In this document: piece after piece, positions 57,096-64,000 of the stretch
Layout: each line of letters starts with the position of its first letter
Position numbering within the stretch: position 1 is the first letter of the stretch
Assembly: GCF_000735585.1 (NCBI RefSeq)
Contig: NZ_JNNO01000001.1
Location: forward strand, 279,373 to 343,372
Length of the DNA stretch: 64,000 bases
Source of the DNA: Devosia sp. LC5
Lineage (GTDB): Bacteria; Pseudomonadota; Alphaproteobacteria; Rhizobiales; Devosiaceae
Direction of reading: 5' to 3'
Notes under the pieces: model-generated
Told to the model about the DNA's origin: nothing
Seen by the model: only the letters and a program-made list of their open reading frames with translations
The model's database searches: none
Translations under genes and position numbers: made by a program

Positions 57096-57479
57096 TCACT
57101 CGGGCGACCAAGCGTCGTAGTCGCCGGTTACGCGCGGGCGTTCGCCCTTGTTCAGCATGCTGCCATCGGGCCGATAAGCCGCAGCCGTGCCGGTCAGGTT
57201 CGGCTCATGCGGCTTTTCCCACGCACGGGCCACATAATTGGCCTGCGTCGGCACCACATCGGTGCGGAAATGCATCCAGCCATGCCAGCCGGGCGGAATC
57301 GAAGAGGCATCGGCCGGACCGGCATAGGTCACGTAACGCCGGTTGGCCTTCTTGTCCTGATAGTACTTGTTGCCGAATTCGTCCGTGCCGACGAGGTCGC
57401 CGAAGCGCCAGATCCACAGGCGCGTTCCCCAGGTCTGGCCATGCCACCACCGGAAGATTTCGAGCAGGAAGTCCTTCAT
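57096..57479 (-). CDS. NADH:ubiquinone oxidoreductase subunit NDUFA12 family
   Basis: A 127-residue homologue of the complex I accessory subunit NDUFA12 (B17.2). Typical segments are FLLEIFRWWHGQTWGTRLW, VGTDEFGNKYYQDK and PPGWHGWMHFRTDVVP. In alphaproteobacteria it is a peripheral part of complex I. The start MKDFLLEIF at 57479 is chosen by family alignment; earlier in-frame starts up to 57539 lack a ribosome binding site. It forms a pair with the DUF2155 gene. Confidence 0.93.
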   Translation of the reverse strand: MKDFLLEIFRWWHGQTWGTRLWIWRFGDLVGTDEFGNKYYQDKKANRRYVTYAGPADASSIPPGWHGWMHFRTDVVPTQANYVARAWEKPHEPNLTGTAAAYRPDGSMLNKGERPRVTGDYDAWSPE

Positions 57480-58130
57480 GCCGCTAACCAAGTTCATGCC
57501 GCGAACGGCGTTGCAATCTGGTGCGGGTGTACCACGCACCTCGAGTTGCGCCTAGCCCTTGCGGCACCATCAACAGCTTGTGCCCATCCACAACGCCGAG
57601 ACGCCCCCGAATAATGAACTTGACTCAAATTGTGACGTGATTCGTATCATCGCTAGCCATGGTTAATTGCGCTGATTGCGGCGCCATTGCGGCATCTGAA
57701 GTGCCAGATTTTACGCTGCTTTAGCGGACTGTTCTGGTCTTTCGCCAGAGGGTTCCCAAGGGGGTAAAAATAGTCACTCCGGCACCCCTCAATGGTCCAA
57801 AATGCCTTGCAGATTTTCCCCGCAATCCACATATTACACCCACTAGCGCTAGTTCCCGCCCAGCGCCCCACCACTACAATTAGTTTTTCTGCCGTTGACG
57901 CTGGGTTTGAATCGGCAGAGTGTTTTCGACGGGCCGCAGCGTTCAGTTGCGGATAAGTCCCGGAGGCGAGTGGCGGCACCAAGACCGTTCACCAAATCCA
58001 GGCACGGGGCAAGTTTCGGCAGTCCGGGCACCGGGCGCCGGGTTGGTAGCGTCAAAACAGATTTGAATGAGAAGCCGGGGTTCGGCTCGCGGGCATCTAT
58101 GTGCCTGCTACATTGGGGATTACGACGACA
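57480..58130. other. Long nrdJ upstream region
   Basis: No gene is seen in 650 bases. The left part should carry the promoter of the NDUFA12-type gene. The right part is the nrdJ promoter and leader. It contains the NrdR-like box pair at 57842-57884, a hairpin AGCCG-GGGTT-CGGCT at 58073-58087 and a second weak one near 58091. No cobalamin riboswitch is visible, as the B12 box is absent. Confidence 0.5.
57842..57884 (+). promoter_or_regulatory. Tandem NrdR-like boxes upstream of nrdJ
   Basis: Two copies of CCACTA-N4-TAGTT: ACTAGCGCTAGT (57842-57853) and ACTACAATTAGT (57873-57884). Their starts are 31 bases apart, three turns of the helix, as expected for cooperative NrdR binding at ribonucleotide reductase promoters. 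The boxes are degenerate relative to the gammaproteobacterial consensus, so this is an inference from symmetry, spacing and place. Confidence 0.55.
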
Positions 58131-61100
58131 ATGCGCATTGAACGCCGCTTTACGACAGCTGATCAGGACCGTTACGGGTCGCTCGAATTCCGCTCGGCGA
58201 CGAGCGAGATTCGCAATCCCGATGGCTCGGTCGTGTTCAAGCTCGAAGACATCGCGATCCCCTCCACCTGGAGCCAGGTCGCGGCCGACATCATCGCCCA
58301 GAAATATTTCCGCAAGGCTGGTGTCGCCAAGGTTCTCAAGAAGGTCGAGGAGAATTCCGTTCCCTCCTGGCTGTGGCGCTCCGTCCCCGACGAAGCTGCG
58401 CTCGCCAAGCTGCCCGAAGCCGAGCGTTATGGCTCGGAAATGGATTCCCGCCAGGTCTTTGATCGCCTCGCCGGCACCTGGACCTATTGGGGCTGGAAGG
58501 GCGGCTATTTCGACTCCGAAGAAGACGCCCGCACGTTCTTCGACGAGCTCTGCTACATGCTGGCCAGCCAGCGCGTTGCGCCCAATTCCCCGCAATGGTT
58601 CAATACCGGCCTGCACTGGGCCTATGGTATCGATGGCCCCGGCCAGGGCCACTTCTATGTCGACCCCTTCACCCACAAGCTGGTGCAATCCAAGAGCTCT
58701 TACGAGCATCCGCAGCCCCATGCCTGCTTCATCCAGTCGGTCAATGACGACCTGGTCAATGAAAACGGCATCATGGATCTCTGGGTCCGCGAGGCGCGCC
58801 TGTTCAAATACGGTTCGGGCACCGGCACCAATTTCTCGGCCCTGCGTGGCTCGGGCGAAAAGCTCTCGGGCGGCGGCAAATCCTCTGGTCTGATGAGCTT
58901 CCTCAAGATCGGCGACCGCGCTGCCGGCGCCATCAAGTCGGGCGGCACCACCCGTCGCGCCGCCAAGATGGTCGTGATCGATATCGATCACCCCGATATC
59001 GAGGAATATATCAACTGGAAGGTCAAGGAAGAGCAGAAGGTCGCCGCTCTCGTCACCGGCTCCAAGGTCGTCTCCAAGCACCTCAAGGCGATCATGAAGG
59101 CCGCCGTCAATTGCGAAGGCGCGGGCGACGATTGCTTTGACGTCGCCAAGAACCCTGCCCTCAAGCGCGAAGTGCGCGCCGCCAAGAAGGCGCTGGTGCC
59201 GGAGAACTACATCTACCGCGTCATCCAGTTCGCCAAGCAGGGCTATACCGATCTCGAATTCCCCATCTATGACACCGATTGGGATAGCGAAGCCTATCTG
59301 ACTGTGTCCGGCCAGAATTCGAACAATTCCGTCCGCGTCACCGACGATTTCCTCAAGGCGGTCGAGAATGACAGCGATTGGAACCTGACTGCCCGCCAGT
59401 CCGGCAAGGTGGTCAAGACCCTCAAGGCGCGTGATCTGTGGGAACAGGTTGGCTACGCCGCCTGGGCCTCGGCCGATCCCGGCATTCAGTATCACACCAC
59501 GATCAACGAGTGGCACACCTCCCCCGCAGCCGGTCCGATCAATGCATCGAACCCCTGCTCGGAATATATGTTCCTCGACGACACGGCCTGTAACCTGGCC
59601 TCGGTGAACCTGCTGCCCTATCGCAACCAGGACGGCACCTTCAACACCGCCGCCTATGAGCACACCGTGCGCCTGTGGACCATTGTCCTCGAAGTCTCGG
59701 TGATGATGGCCCAGTTCCCGAGCCGCGCCATTGCCGAGCGTTCCTACGAATACCGCACGCTGGGTATCGGCTACGCCAATATCGGTGGTCTGCTGATGAC
59801 CTCCGGCATTCCCTACGATTCCGAAGAAGGCCGCGCCATTGCCGGTGCCGTCACCGCCATCATGACCGGCGTCAGCTACGCCACCTCGGCCGAAATGGCC
59901 AAGGAACTCGGCCCCTTCAAGGATTACAAGCGCAACGCCAAGCATATGCTGCGCGTCATCCGCAACCACCGCAATGCCGCCTATGGCAATGCGAGTGGCT
60001 ATGAAGAGCTCTCGATCAACCCCGTCCCGCTCGATCACGGTTCGCTGACCGACGCCAACCTCAGCACCCGCGCCAAGATTGCCTGGGACAATGCCCTGGC
60101 GCTCGGCGAACAGCACGGCTATCGCAATGCGCAGGTCTCGGTGATCGCCCCGACCGGCACGATTGGCCTGGTCATGGATTGCGACACGACGGGCATTGAA
60201 CCTGATTTTGCCCTCGTCAAATTCAAAAAACTCGCCGGCGGCGGCTACTTCAAGATCATCAACCGCGCCGTGCCGCCGGCCCTGCGCACCCTCGGCTATT
60301 CGGAAGCCCAGATTGCCGAAATGGAGGCCTATGCGGTCGGCCATGGCAATCTGAACCAGGCCCCCGGCGTCAATCCCACGACGCTGCGCGCCAAGGGCTT
60401 TACCGACGACAAGATTGCCGCGCTCAACGCTGCAACCGCCTCGGCCTTCGACATCAAGTTCATCTTCAACCAGTGGACCCTGGGTGCCGATTTCCTCAAG
60501 TCGCTGGGCGTCACCAATGAGCAGATGAACGATTTCAGCTTCGAGCTGCTGCCGTTCCTGGGCTTCTCGAAAAAGGACATCGAGGCCGCCAATATCCATG
60601 TCTGCGGCGCCATGACGCTGGAAGGCGCGCCCTTCCTCAAGGACGAGCACCTGCCGGTATTCGATTGCGCCACCCCCTGCGGCAAGATCGGCAAGCGGTA
60701 CCTCTCGGTCGATAGCCACATCCTGATGATGGCTGCCGCCCAGCCCTTCATCTCGGGCGCCATCTCCAAGACCATCAACATGCCCAACGACGCCACCGTC
60801 GAAGACGCCAAGGAAAGCTACATGCTGTCCTGGCGCCTGGCGCTCAAGGCCAATGCGCTCTATCGCGACGGCTCCAAGCTGAGCCAGCCGCTCAATTCCT
60901 CCGTGCTCGCCGCAGCCGATGACGAAGAAGACGACGCCGAAGAACTGGTGTCGATGAATGCGGCCGCACGCGCGCCGGTGGTTGCCGAACGCATCGTCGA
61001 GCGCATTATCGAGCAGGTCCGCGACCGCGAGAAAATGCCACACCGCCGCAAGGGCTATACCCAGAAGGCGGTTGTGGGCGGCCACAAGGTCTATGTTCAT

Positions 61101-61829
61101 ACTGGCGAATACGAAGATGGGCGCCTGGGCGAAATCTTCATCGACATGCACAAGGAAGGCGCCGCCTTCCGCGCCATGATGAACAATTTCGCCATCTCCA
61201 TCTCGATTGGCCTGCAATATGGCGTGCCGCTGGACGAATATGTGGAGGCCTTCACCTTCACCCGTTTCGAGCCTGCCGGCATGGTCATGGGCAATGACCG
61301 GATCAAGAATGCTACGTCGATCCTCGACTATGTGTTCCGCGAGCTGGCCGTCTCCTATCTCGACCGGAACGACCTCGCCCATGTCAATCCGGATAGCCCG
61401 ACTTCGCTCAGCAAGGGCGTTGCCGAAGAGCAAGGCGTGCGGCCCCAGGCCGGCGCGTCGGCCCCGGTGCCCGCTGAGCGCTTTGTCTCCCGCGGCATGA
61501 CCCGCGGCAAGGTGGCCAATAAGAGCCTGATGATCGTTTCTGGCGATCACCAGTTCAATCCGGTCCAGGCCATGCAAACCTCGACCGTGACCGCCCTGCG
61601 CTCGGCCACCGCCCTCAAGATCGACCCGACCCCGACGGCCCTCAACGCCGCCGAGATCGCCCCCATCCCCTCCCCGCCGCCCTCAACGGACAAAAACCAG
61701 CTCCGCGCCGAAGCCCAGATGAAGGGCTATACGGGCGACCAGTGCAGCAATTGCAATTCCATGCGGATGAAAGTCAGCGGGCATTGCATGGTGTGTGAGG
61801 ATTGCGGGACAACGACCGGGTGTAGTTGA
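58131..61829 (+). CDS. nrdJ: Vitamin B12-dependent (class II) ribonucleotide reductase
   Basis: A 1232-residue adenosylcobalamin-dependent reductase that makes deoxyribonucleotides from ribonucleotides. The NrdJ start [12 protein letters not shown] leads into the N-terminal domain. The ten-stranded barrel shows [25 protein letters not shown], the substrate loop [20 protein letters not shown] with active-site Cys, and [19 protein letters not shown]. The C-terminus ends in a zinc-ribbon-like Cys cluster ([23 protein letters not shown]). The ATG at 58131 has a modest ribosome binding site; an upstream start at 58101 is possible. No other ribonucleotide reductase is in the window. NrdR-like boxes lie about 250-290 bases upstream. 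Confidence 0.97.
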   Translation: MRIERRFTTADQDRYGSLEFRSATSEIRNPDGSVVFKLEDIAIPSTWSQVAADIIAQKYFRKAGVAKVLKKVEENSVPSWLWRSVPDEAALAKLPEAERYGSEMDSRQVFDRLAGTWTYWGWKGGYFDSEEDARTFFDELCYMLASQRVAPNSPQWFNTGLHWAYGIDGPGQGHFYVDPFTHKLVQSKSSYEHPQPHACFIQSVNDDLVNENGIMDLWVREARLFKYGSGTGTNFSALRGSGEKLSGGGKSSGLMSFLKIGDRAAGAIKSGGTTRRAAKMVVIDIDHPDIEEYINWKVKEEQKVAALVTGSKVVSKHLKAIMKAAVNCEGAGDDCFDVAKNPALKREVRAAKKALVPENYIYRVIQFAKQGYTDLEFPIYDTDWDSEAYLTVSGQNSNNSVRVTDDFLKAVENDSDWNLTARQSGKVVKTLKARDLWEQVGYAAWASADPGIQYHTTINEWHTSPAAGPINASNPCSEYMFLDDTACNLASVNLLPYRNQDGTFNTAAYEHTVRLWTIVLEVSVMMAQFPSRAIAERSYEYRTLGIGYANIGGLLMTSGIPYDSEEGRAIAGAVTAIMTGVSYATSAEMAKELGPFKDYKRNAKHMLRVIRNHRNAAYGNASGYEELSINPVPLDHGSLTDANLSTRAKIAWDNALALGEQHGYRNAQVSVIAPTGTIGLVMDCDTTGIEPDFALVKFKKLAGGGYFKIINRAVPPALRTLGYSEAQIAEMEAYAVGHGNLNQAPGVNPTTLRAKGFTDDKIAALNAATASAFDIKFIFNQWTLGADFLKSLGVTNEQMNDFSFELLPFLGFSKKDIEAANIHVCGAMTLEGAPFLKDEHLPVFDCATPCGKIGKRYLSVDSHILMMAAAQPFISGAISKTINMPNDATVEDAKESYMLSWRLALKANALYRDGSKLSQPLNSSVLAAADDEEDDAEELVSMNAAARAPVVAERIVERIIEQVRDREKMPHRRKGYTQKAVVGGHKVYVHTGEYEDGRLGEIFIDMHKEGAAFRAMMNNFAISISIGLQYGVPLDEYVEAFTFTRFEPAGMVMGNDRIKNATSILDYVFRELAVSYLDRNDLAHVNPDSPTSLSKGVAEEQGVRPQAGASAPVPAERFVSRGMTRGKVANKSLMIVSGDHQFNPVQAMQTSTVTALRSATALKIDPTPTALNAAEIAPIPSPPPSTDKNQLRAEAQMKGYTGDQCSNCNSMRMKVSGHCMVCEDCGTTTGCS

Positions 61830-61836
61830 GGTTTAG

Positions 61837-62397
61837 ATGACCGTTAATGAACTAGAAGCTTTGTTGGAAGGCTCGGCGGAAACGCCGAGCCTTGAGTTCA
61901 AGGCAGCTATGAATTGGGACAAAAACGGCCTTACCAAAGACATCTTAGCTATGGCCAACGTTCAGGACGGCGGCACCATTGTAATAGGCGTGGCTGACGG
62001 CACTTTTGACCGGCAGGGTCTAACGGCAGACCAAATCGCGACATACAACATCGATACGATGAAAGACCAGGTAGCCCCGTTCGCTGATCCGTTTGTAGAC
62101 TTCAGAGTATCCTTCCCCCACGATGGCGGGGACCGCATGTATGTAGTGATTGAGATAATGCCGTTTTCCGAAGTGCCAGTGATCTGCGCGCGAGACGGCC
62201 AAGACGTTCATCAAGGCATCATCTACTATCGAAGTTCTGACAAGCGTCCGCAAAGTGCGCGGGTGGCAACTTCACATGACATGCGAGACATACTCGAGCG
62301 AGCGATAGTTCGAAGACGAGCAAAGCTCGTTCAGATTGGGCTCATCGCTAGCGATGCCATAGCCGACGCCCTCGACGCAGAGTTAGGGGGGCTTTAG
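61837..62397 (+). CDS. AlbA_2 (Schlafen-type) domain protein
   Basis: A 186-residue protein with the AlbA_2 putative ATP- or nucleic-acid-binding domain, seen as PSLEFKAAMNWD, ILAMANVQDGGTIVIGVADG and YVVIEIMPFSEVPVICAR. It is only the domain plus a short helical tail, without a helicase or HTH part. The Shine-Dalgarno GAGG lies across the nrdJ stop, and the gap to nrdJ is 7 bases, so translation is likely linked to it. Codon use is visibly AT-richer than in nrdJ (TTA, ATA, CTA codons), suggesting transfer. A perfect 11-bp hairpin with a GAAA loop lies within its first 20 codons. AlbA_2 proteins occur in defence and transcription-linked loci; function here is unknown. Confidence 0.85.
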   Translation: MTVNELEALLEGSAETPSLEFKAAMNWDKNGLTKDILAMANVQDGGTIVIGVADGTFDRQGLTADQIATYNIDTMKDQVAPFADPFVDFRVSFPHDGGDRMYVVIEIMPFSEVPVICARDGQDVHQGIIYYRSSDKRPQSARVATSHDMRDILERAIVRRRAKLVQIGLIASDAIADALDAELGGL

Positions 62398-63096
62398 ATG
62401 ATGAATGGATTGCACGATAAGATCGTGGCCAACGGCTATTGGCGCATAAACCTCCGACCCCTAGCGATGCCAGCCGAGAAGCTAGCGTTTGTCGAATGTG
62501 AAGCTCTTATTGAGAAGAGCAGGGTCGAACTTCGAGGATGGGACTTTCCTCACATCAGCCGTCGCCAGGACGACACACACGGCCATGCCCGTGCAGGTGA
62601 ATACATCGAGAACTGGATCGATTGGGAGGTACACTCCGAGTTTTGGAGAATGTACCGATCTTCGCAGTTTTTGCACTATCGAGCGCTGTGGGAAGACCTC
62701 GACGCGGATAGGTATAATGGACGCCCCCGCCCCGCAGAGCGAGTACTCAGCGTTGGTAGCGCGATCTACACGGTCACTGAGATATTTGAGCTAATGTTTC
62801 GGCTCTACCGGAATGGTGCTTATCCATCTGGCGGGATTTTGTCGTTCTCTCTCGAAAACAGCTTCCACCGACACCTTTGGATCAACGATCCAGATCGCAT
62901 GCCGTTCTCCGAGGAGAAAATATTGGGGGCGGAGAAGATCTCAATCGAACGGACGCTGATGCCCGAAGACTTGGCCAGCGCAGACCACAAAATATCTCTC
63001 TCGGCGACGTGTGACTTCTTTGCTCATTTTGGTTGGGACGTTGCGCCAATTACCCTAGCAAATCAGCAAAATAGGTTCCTCAACAGGCAGTTCTAG
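62398..63096 (+). CDS. Hypothetical protein, partner of the AlbA_2 gene
   Basis: A 232-residue soluble protein of unknown family. It starts directly after the TAG of the AlbA_2 gene with no gap (TAGATGATG), so the two are one unit. It is rich in Trp, Phe, Arg and His (RGWDFPHISRRQDDTHGHA, ENWIDWEVHSEFWRMY, NSFHRHLWINDP) and lacks a signal or membrane segment. The helical middle VGSAIYTVTEIFELMFRLYR looks like a dimer or packing helix. Codon use is again AT-richer than upstream. No catalytic motif is obvious; it may act with the AlbA_2 protein as an effector or adaptor. Confidence 0.75.
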   Translation: MMNGLHDKIVANGYWRINLRPLAMPAEKLAFVECEALIEKSRVELRGWDFPHISRRQDDTHGHARAGEYIENWIDWEVHSEFWRMYRSSQFLHYRALWEDLDADRYNGRPRPAERVLSVGSAIYTVTEIFELMFRLYRNGAYPSGGILSFSLENSFHRHLWINDPDRMPFSEEKILGAEKISIERTLMPEDLASADHKISLSATCDFFAHFGWDVAPITLANQQNRFLNRQF

Positions 63097-63153
63097 CGCG
63101 AGCGACAACCTGCAAATCGTGGTTCTTCATGTCAATCGGCCGTCAACCCACAA

Positions 63154-63249
63154 TGTCATTCCGGCGACGGCCGGAATTCATCCAGATGGCGACACGCCCA
63201 CACACGGAATGATCTCAGGATAGACCTCGGCCTTCGCCGGGGTGACATC
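63154..63249. repeat. Dispersed palindromic repeat, family A, copy 2
   Basis: The left arm TCATTCCGGCGACGGCCGGA is clean; the right arm CTCGGCCTTCGCCGGGGTGA is diverged. It resembles the copy at 2176-2266. It lies just after the unknown gene of the AlbA_2 unit and before the lipoprotein gene. Confidence 0.65.
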
Positions 63250-63276
63250 GGCGTAATGGAGCAATCTCACGACTGC

Positions 63277-63762
63277 TCAGAAGCAGTTGTTGATCCCGCC
63301 ATCAACCTTCTTTTGCCAATCCGCCCCCAGTGTTGCACGTGCGTCTATGCCTTGTTCGTAGCCAGCATCACCCGGATTGAGCATTAGGATTTGCATTTCG
63401 GCGTCGTTACTTCCGGTGACCACAGTAGATCGCCCCCCAAAGGTTGTGTTTGTATTGCCGTAAACCGTGTTGCCAAACCGATTGAACGTTCCGGTAGTGG
63501 TGGCATACGCTGGTCCTGTCGAGACGACCTGTGTATTATTCGCCGTCTCAAATCCGCCGACTACAAATCTCTCATAGCCCGCCTTGATGGTCGCGACTGC
63601 CGCCACCTGTTTGGCCACACTGGCAGCGCCAGTAGTCCTGCACAAAGGCGCTGCCGACGTGGAAATGACTGCGGTATTGCGCGACAGCGGCGTAACCGAA
63701 CTACTCGCACATGCAGATAGCGAGACCGAAAACAAACACGCCAGCAAAACTGAATACTTCAT
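63277..63762 (-). CDS. Putative lipoprotein
   Basis: A 161-residue protein with a lipoprotein signal peptide: MKYSVLLACLFSVSLSAC with the lipobox LSAC, so it should be anchored by Cys18 or nearby. The mature part is Thr/Asn/Gly-rich in the middle (TGPAYATTTGTFNRFGNTVY and GNTNTTFGGRS), reminiscent of flexible or beta-rich surface proteins, and ends with NNCF. It has no recognised family. The ATG at 63762 has GGGGGG seven bases upstream; a longer frame to 63921 runs through a repeat and is rejected. It is flanked by two family A repeats. Confidence 0.8.
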   Translation of the reverse strand: MKYSVLLACLFSVSLSACASSSVTPLSRNTAVISTSAAPLCRTTGAASVAKQVAAVATIKAGYERFVVGGFETANNTQVVSTGPAYATTTGTFNRFGNTVYGNTNTTFGGRSTVVTGSNDAEMQILMLNPGDAGYEQGIDARATLGADWQKKVDGGINNCF

Positions 63763-63857
63763 CACTGCGCCCCCCGTGGGCACTATTGCGCAGAGTTTAG
63801 AGCACGTAAAGCCTGCTCGGCCAAACGTTGGCCCGCCACAACTAACACCACCCAGCG

Positions 63858-63922
63858 TGTCATTCCGGAGAAGTACTACACGCGGGCCGAAATCCAGGTC
63901 CGTGGCACGCCACGACATCAAG
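63858..63922. repeat. Dispersed palindromic repeat, family A, eroded copy 3
   Basis: GTCATTCCGG at the left, CGGGCCGAAATCCAGGTCCG in the middle and CGACATCAAG at the right match the outline of the 2176-2266 element, but the inner palindromes are lost. The last 80 bases of the window (63923-64000) show no recognisable feature. Confidence 0.5.
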
Positions 63923-64000
63923 CCGGGCTAACAACTGCATGAATCCGGTCTCATCAGAAGTGACATCAGTGGACGGCGCCATCCGACGAAAATACTTATC

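Noticed and set aside
57480..58130. Cobalamin riboswitch upstream of the B12-dependent nrdJ
   Set aside because: The conserved B12 box and the expected multi-arm junction were looked for and not found; only short local hairpins occur.
57849..61577. A 1242-residue open frame on the minus strand opposite nrdJ
   Set aside because: It mirrors the codon bias of nrdJ, has Leu/Ala/Gly/His-rich shadow composition and no family motifs. It is an antisense artefact of high-GC coding.
63763..63921. N-terminal extension of the lipoprotein to 63921
   Set aside because: It encodes part of an eroded repeat and would bury the lipoprotein signal peptide inside the protein.

Overview
The window reads as ordinary chromosome from a high-GC alphaproteobacterium of the order Hyphomicrobiales, most likely Devosia or a close relative. 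I infer this from protein character and gene order, not from a database match. Supporting signs are the clpP-clpX-lon cluster, a suf operon carrying two cysteine desulfurases, an Irr-type operator, a B12-dependent ribonucleotide reductase, DUF2155 next to an NDUFA12-type complex I protein, the tyrS / YhdP-like / bcp / M23 neighbourhood, and the rne / amidase / mrcA / prfB neighbourhood. No rRNA, tRNA, CRISPR array, IS element or prophage was recognised.

Layout. 1-5.6 kb: proteolysis genes lon (cut by the left edge), clpX and clpP, with an arginase gene on the opposite strand between lon and clpX. 5.8-9.2 kb: small proteins, a cytochrome P450 and a class C beta-lactamase. 9.3-12.8 kb: queA, a YdcZ-type membrane protein, two peptidyl-prolyl isomerases and coaD. 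12.8-17.7 kb: a coupled LysE-MFS-GNAT operon behind a tandem-hairpin leader, an ABC-F ATPase and a small exported protein. 17.9-24.3 kb: parE, a DEAD-box helicase, a GGDEF protein and aroA. 24.4-31.5 kb: the SUF iron-sulfur operon (desulfurase, sufB, a small membrane protein, sufC, sufD, sufS, sufT, sufA) with an Irr-like box upstream. 31.8-39.2 kb: a hydrolase, tyrS, a large YhdP-like protein, a peroxiredoxin and an M23 peptidase. 39.3-48.1 kb: prfB with a programmed frameshift, a degenerate peptide deformylase, mrcA, an amidase and rne. 48.2-57.5 kb: an aminotransferase, a DsbA-like protein, aroQ, accBC, a hydrolase, aat, an APH(3')-like kinase, a GyrI-like protein, a degenerate SDR, DUF2155 and NDUFA12. 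57.5-64 kb: nrdJ with a NrdR-like operator, then an AT-richer accessory end holding an AlbA_2 (Schlafen-type) gene, an unknown partner and a lipoprotein.

Three families of dispersed palindromic intergenic repeats (called A, B and C here) punctuate the window. They tend to flank genes that interrupt otherwise standard neighbourhoods, such as arginase, YdcZ and the accessory right end.

The strongest candidates for something undescribed are the AlbA_2 plus unknown two-gene unit at 61837-63096, which is fused tightly behind nrdJ and has a perfect GAAA-capped hairpin at its start, and the tandem-hairpin leader at 15149-15188 that sequesters the ribosome binding site of a transporter operon. Also notable are a peptide deformylase paralogue that has lost metal ligands, an SDR that has lost its catalytic triad, a chromosomal APH(3')-type kinase coupled to aat, and a 22-bp palindrome centred exactly on two abutting convergent stop codons.
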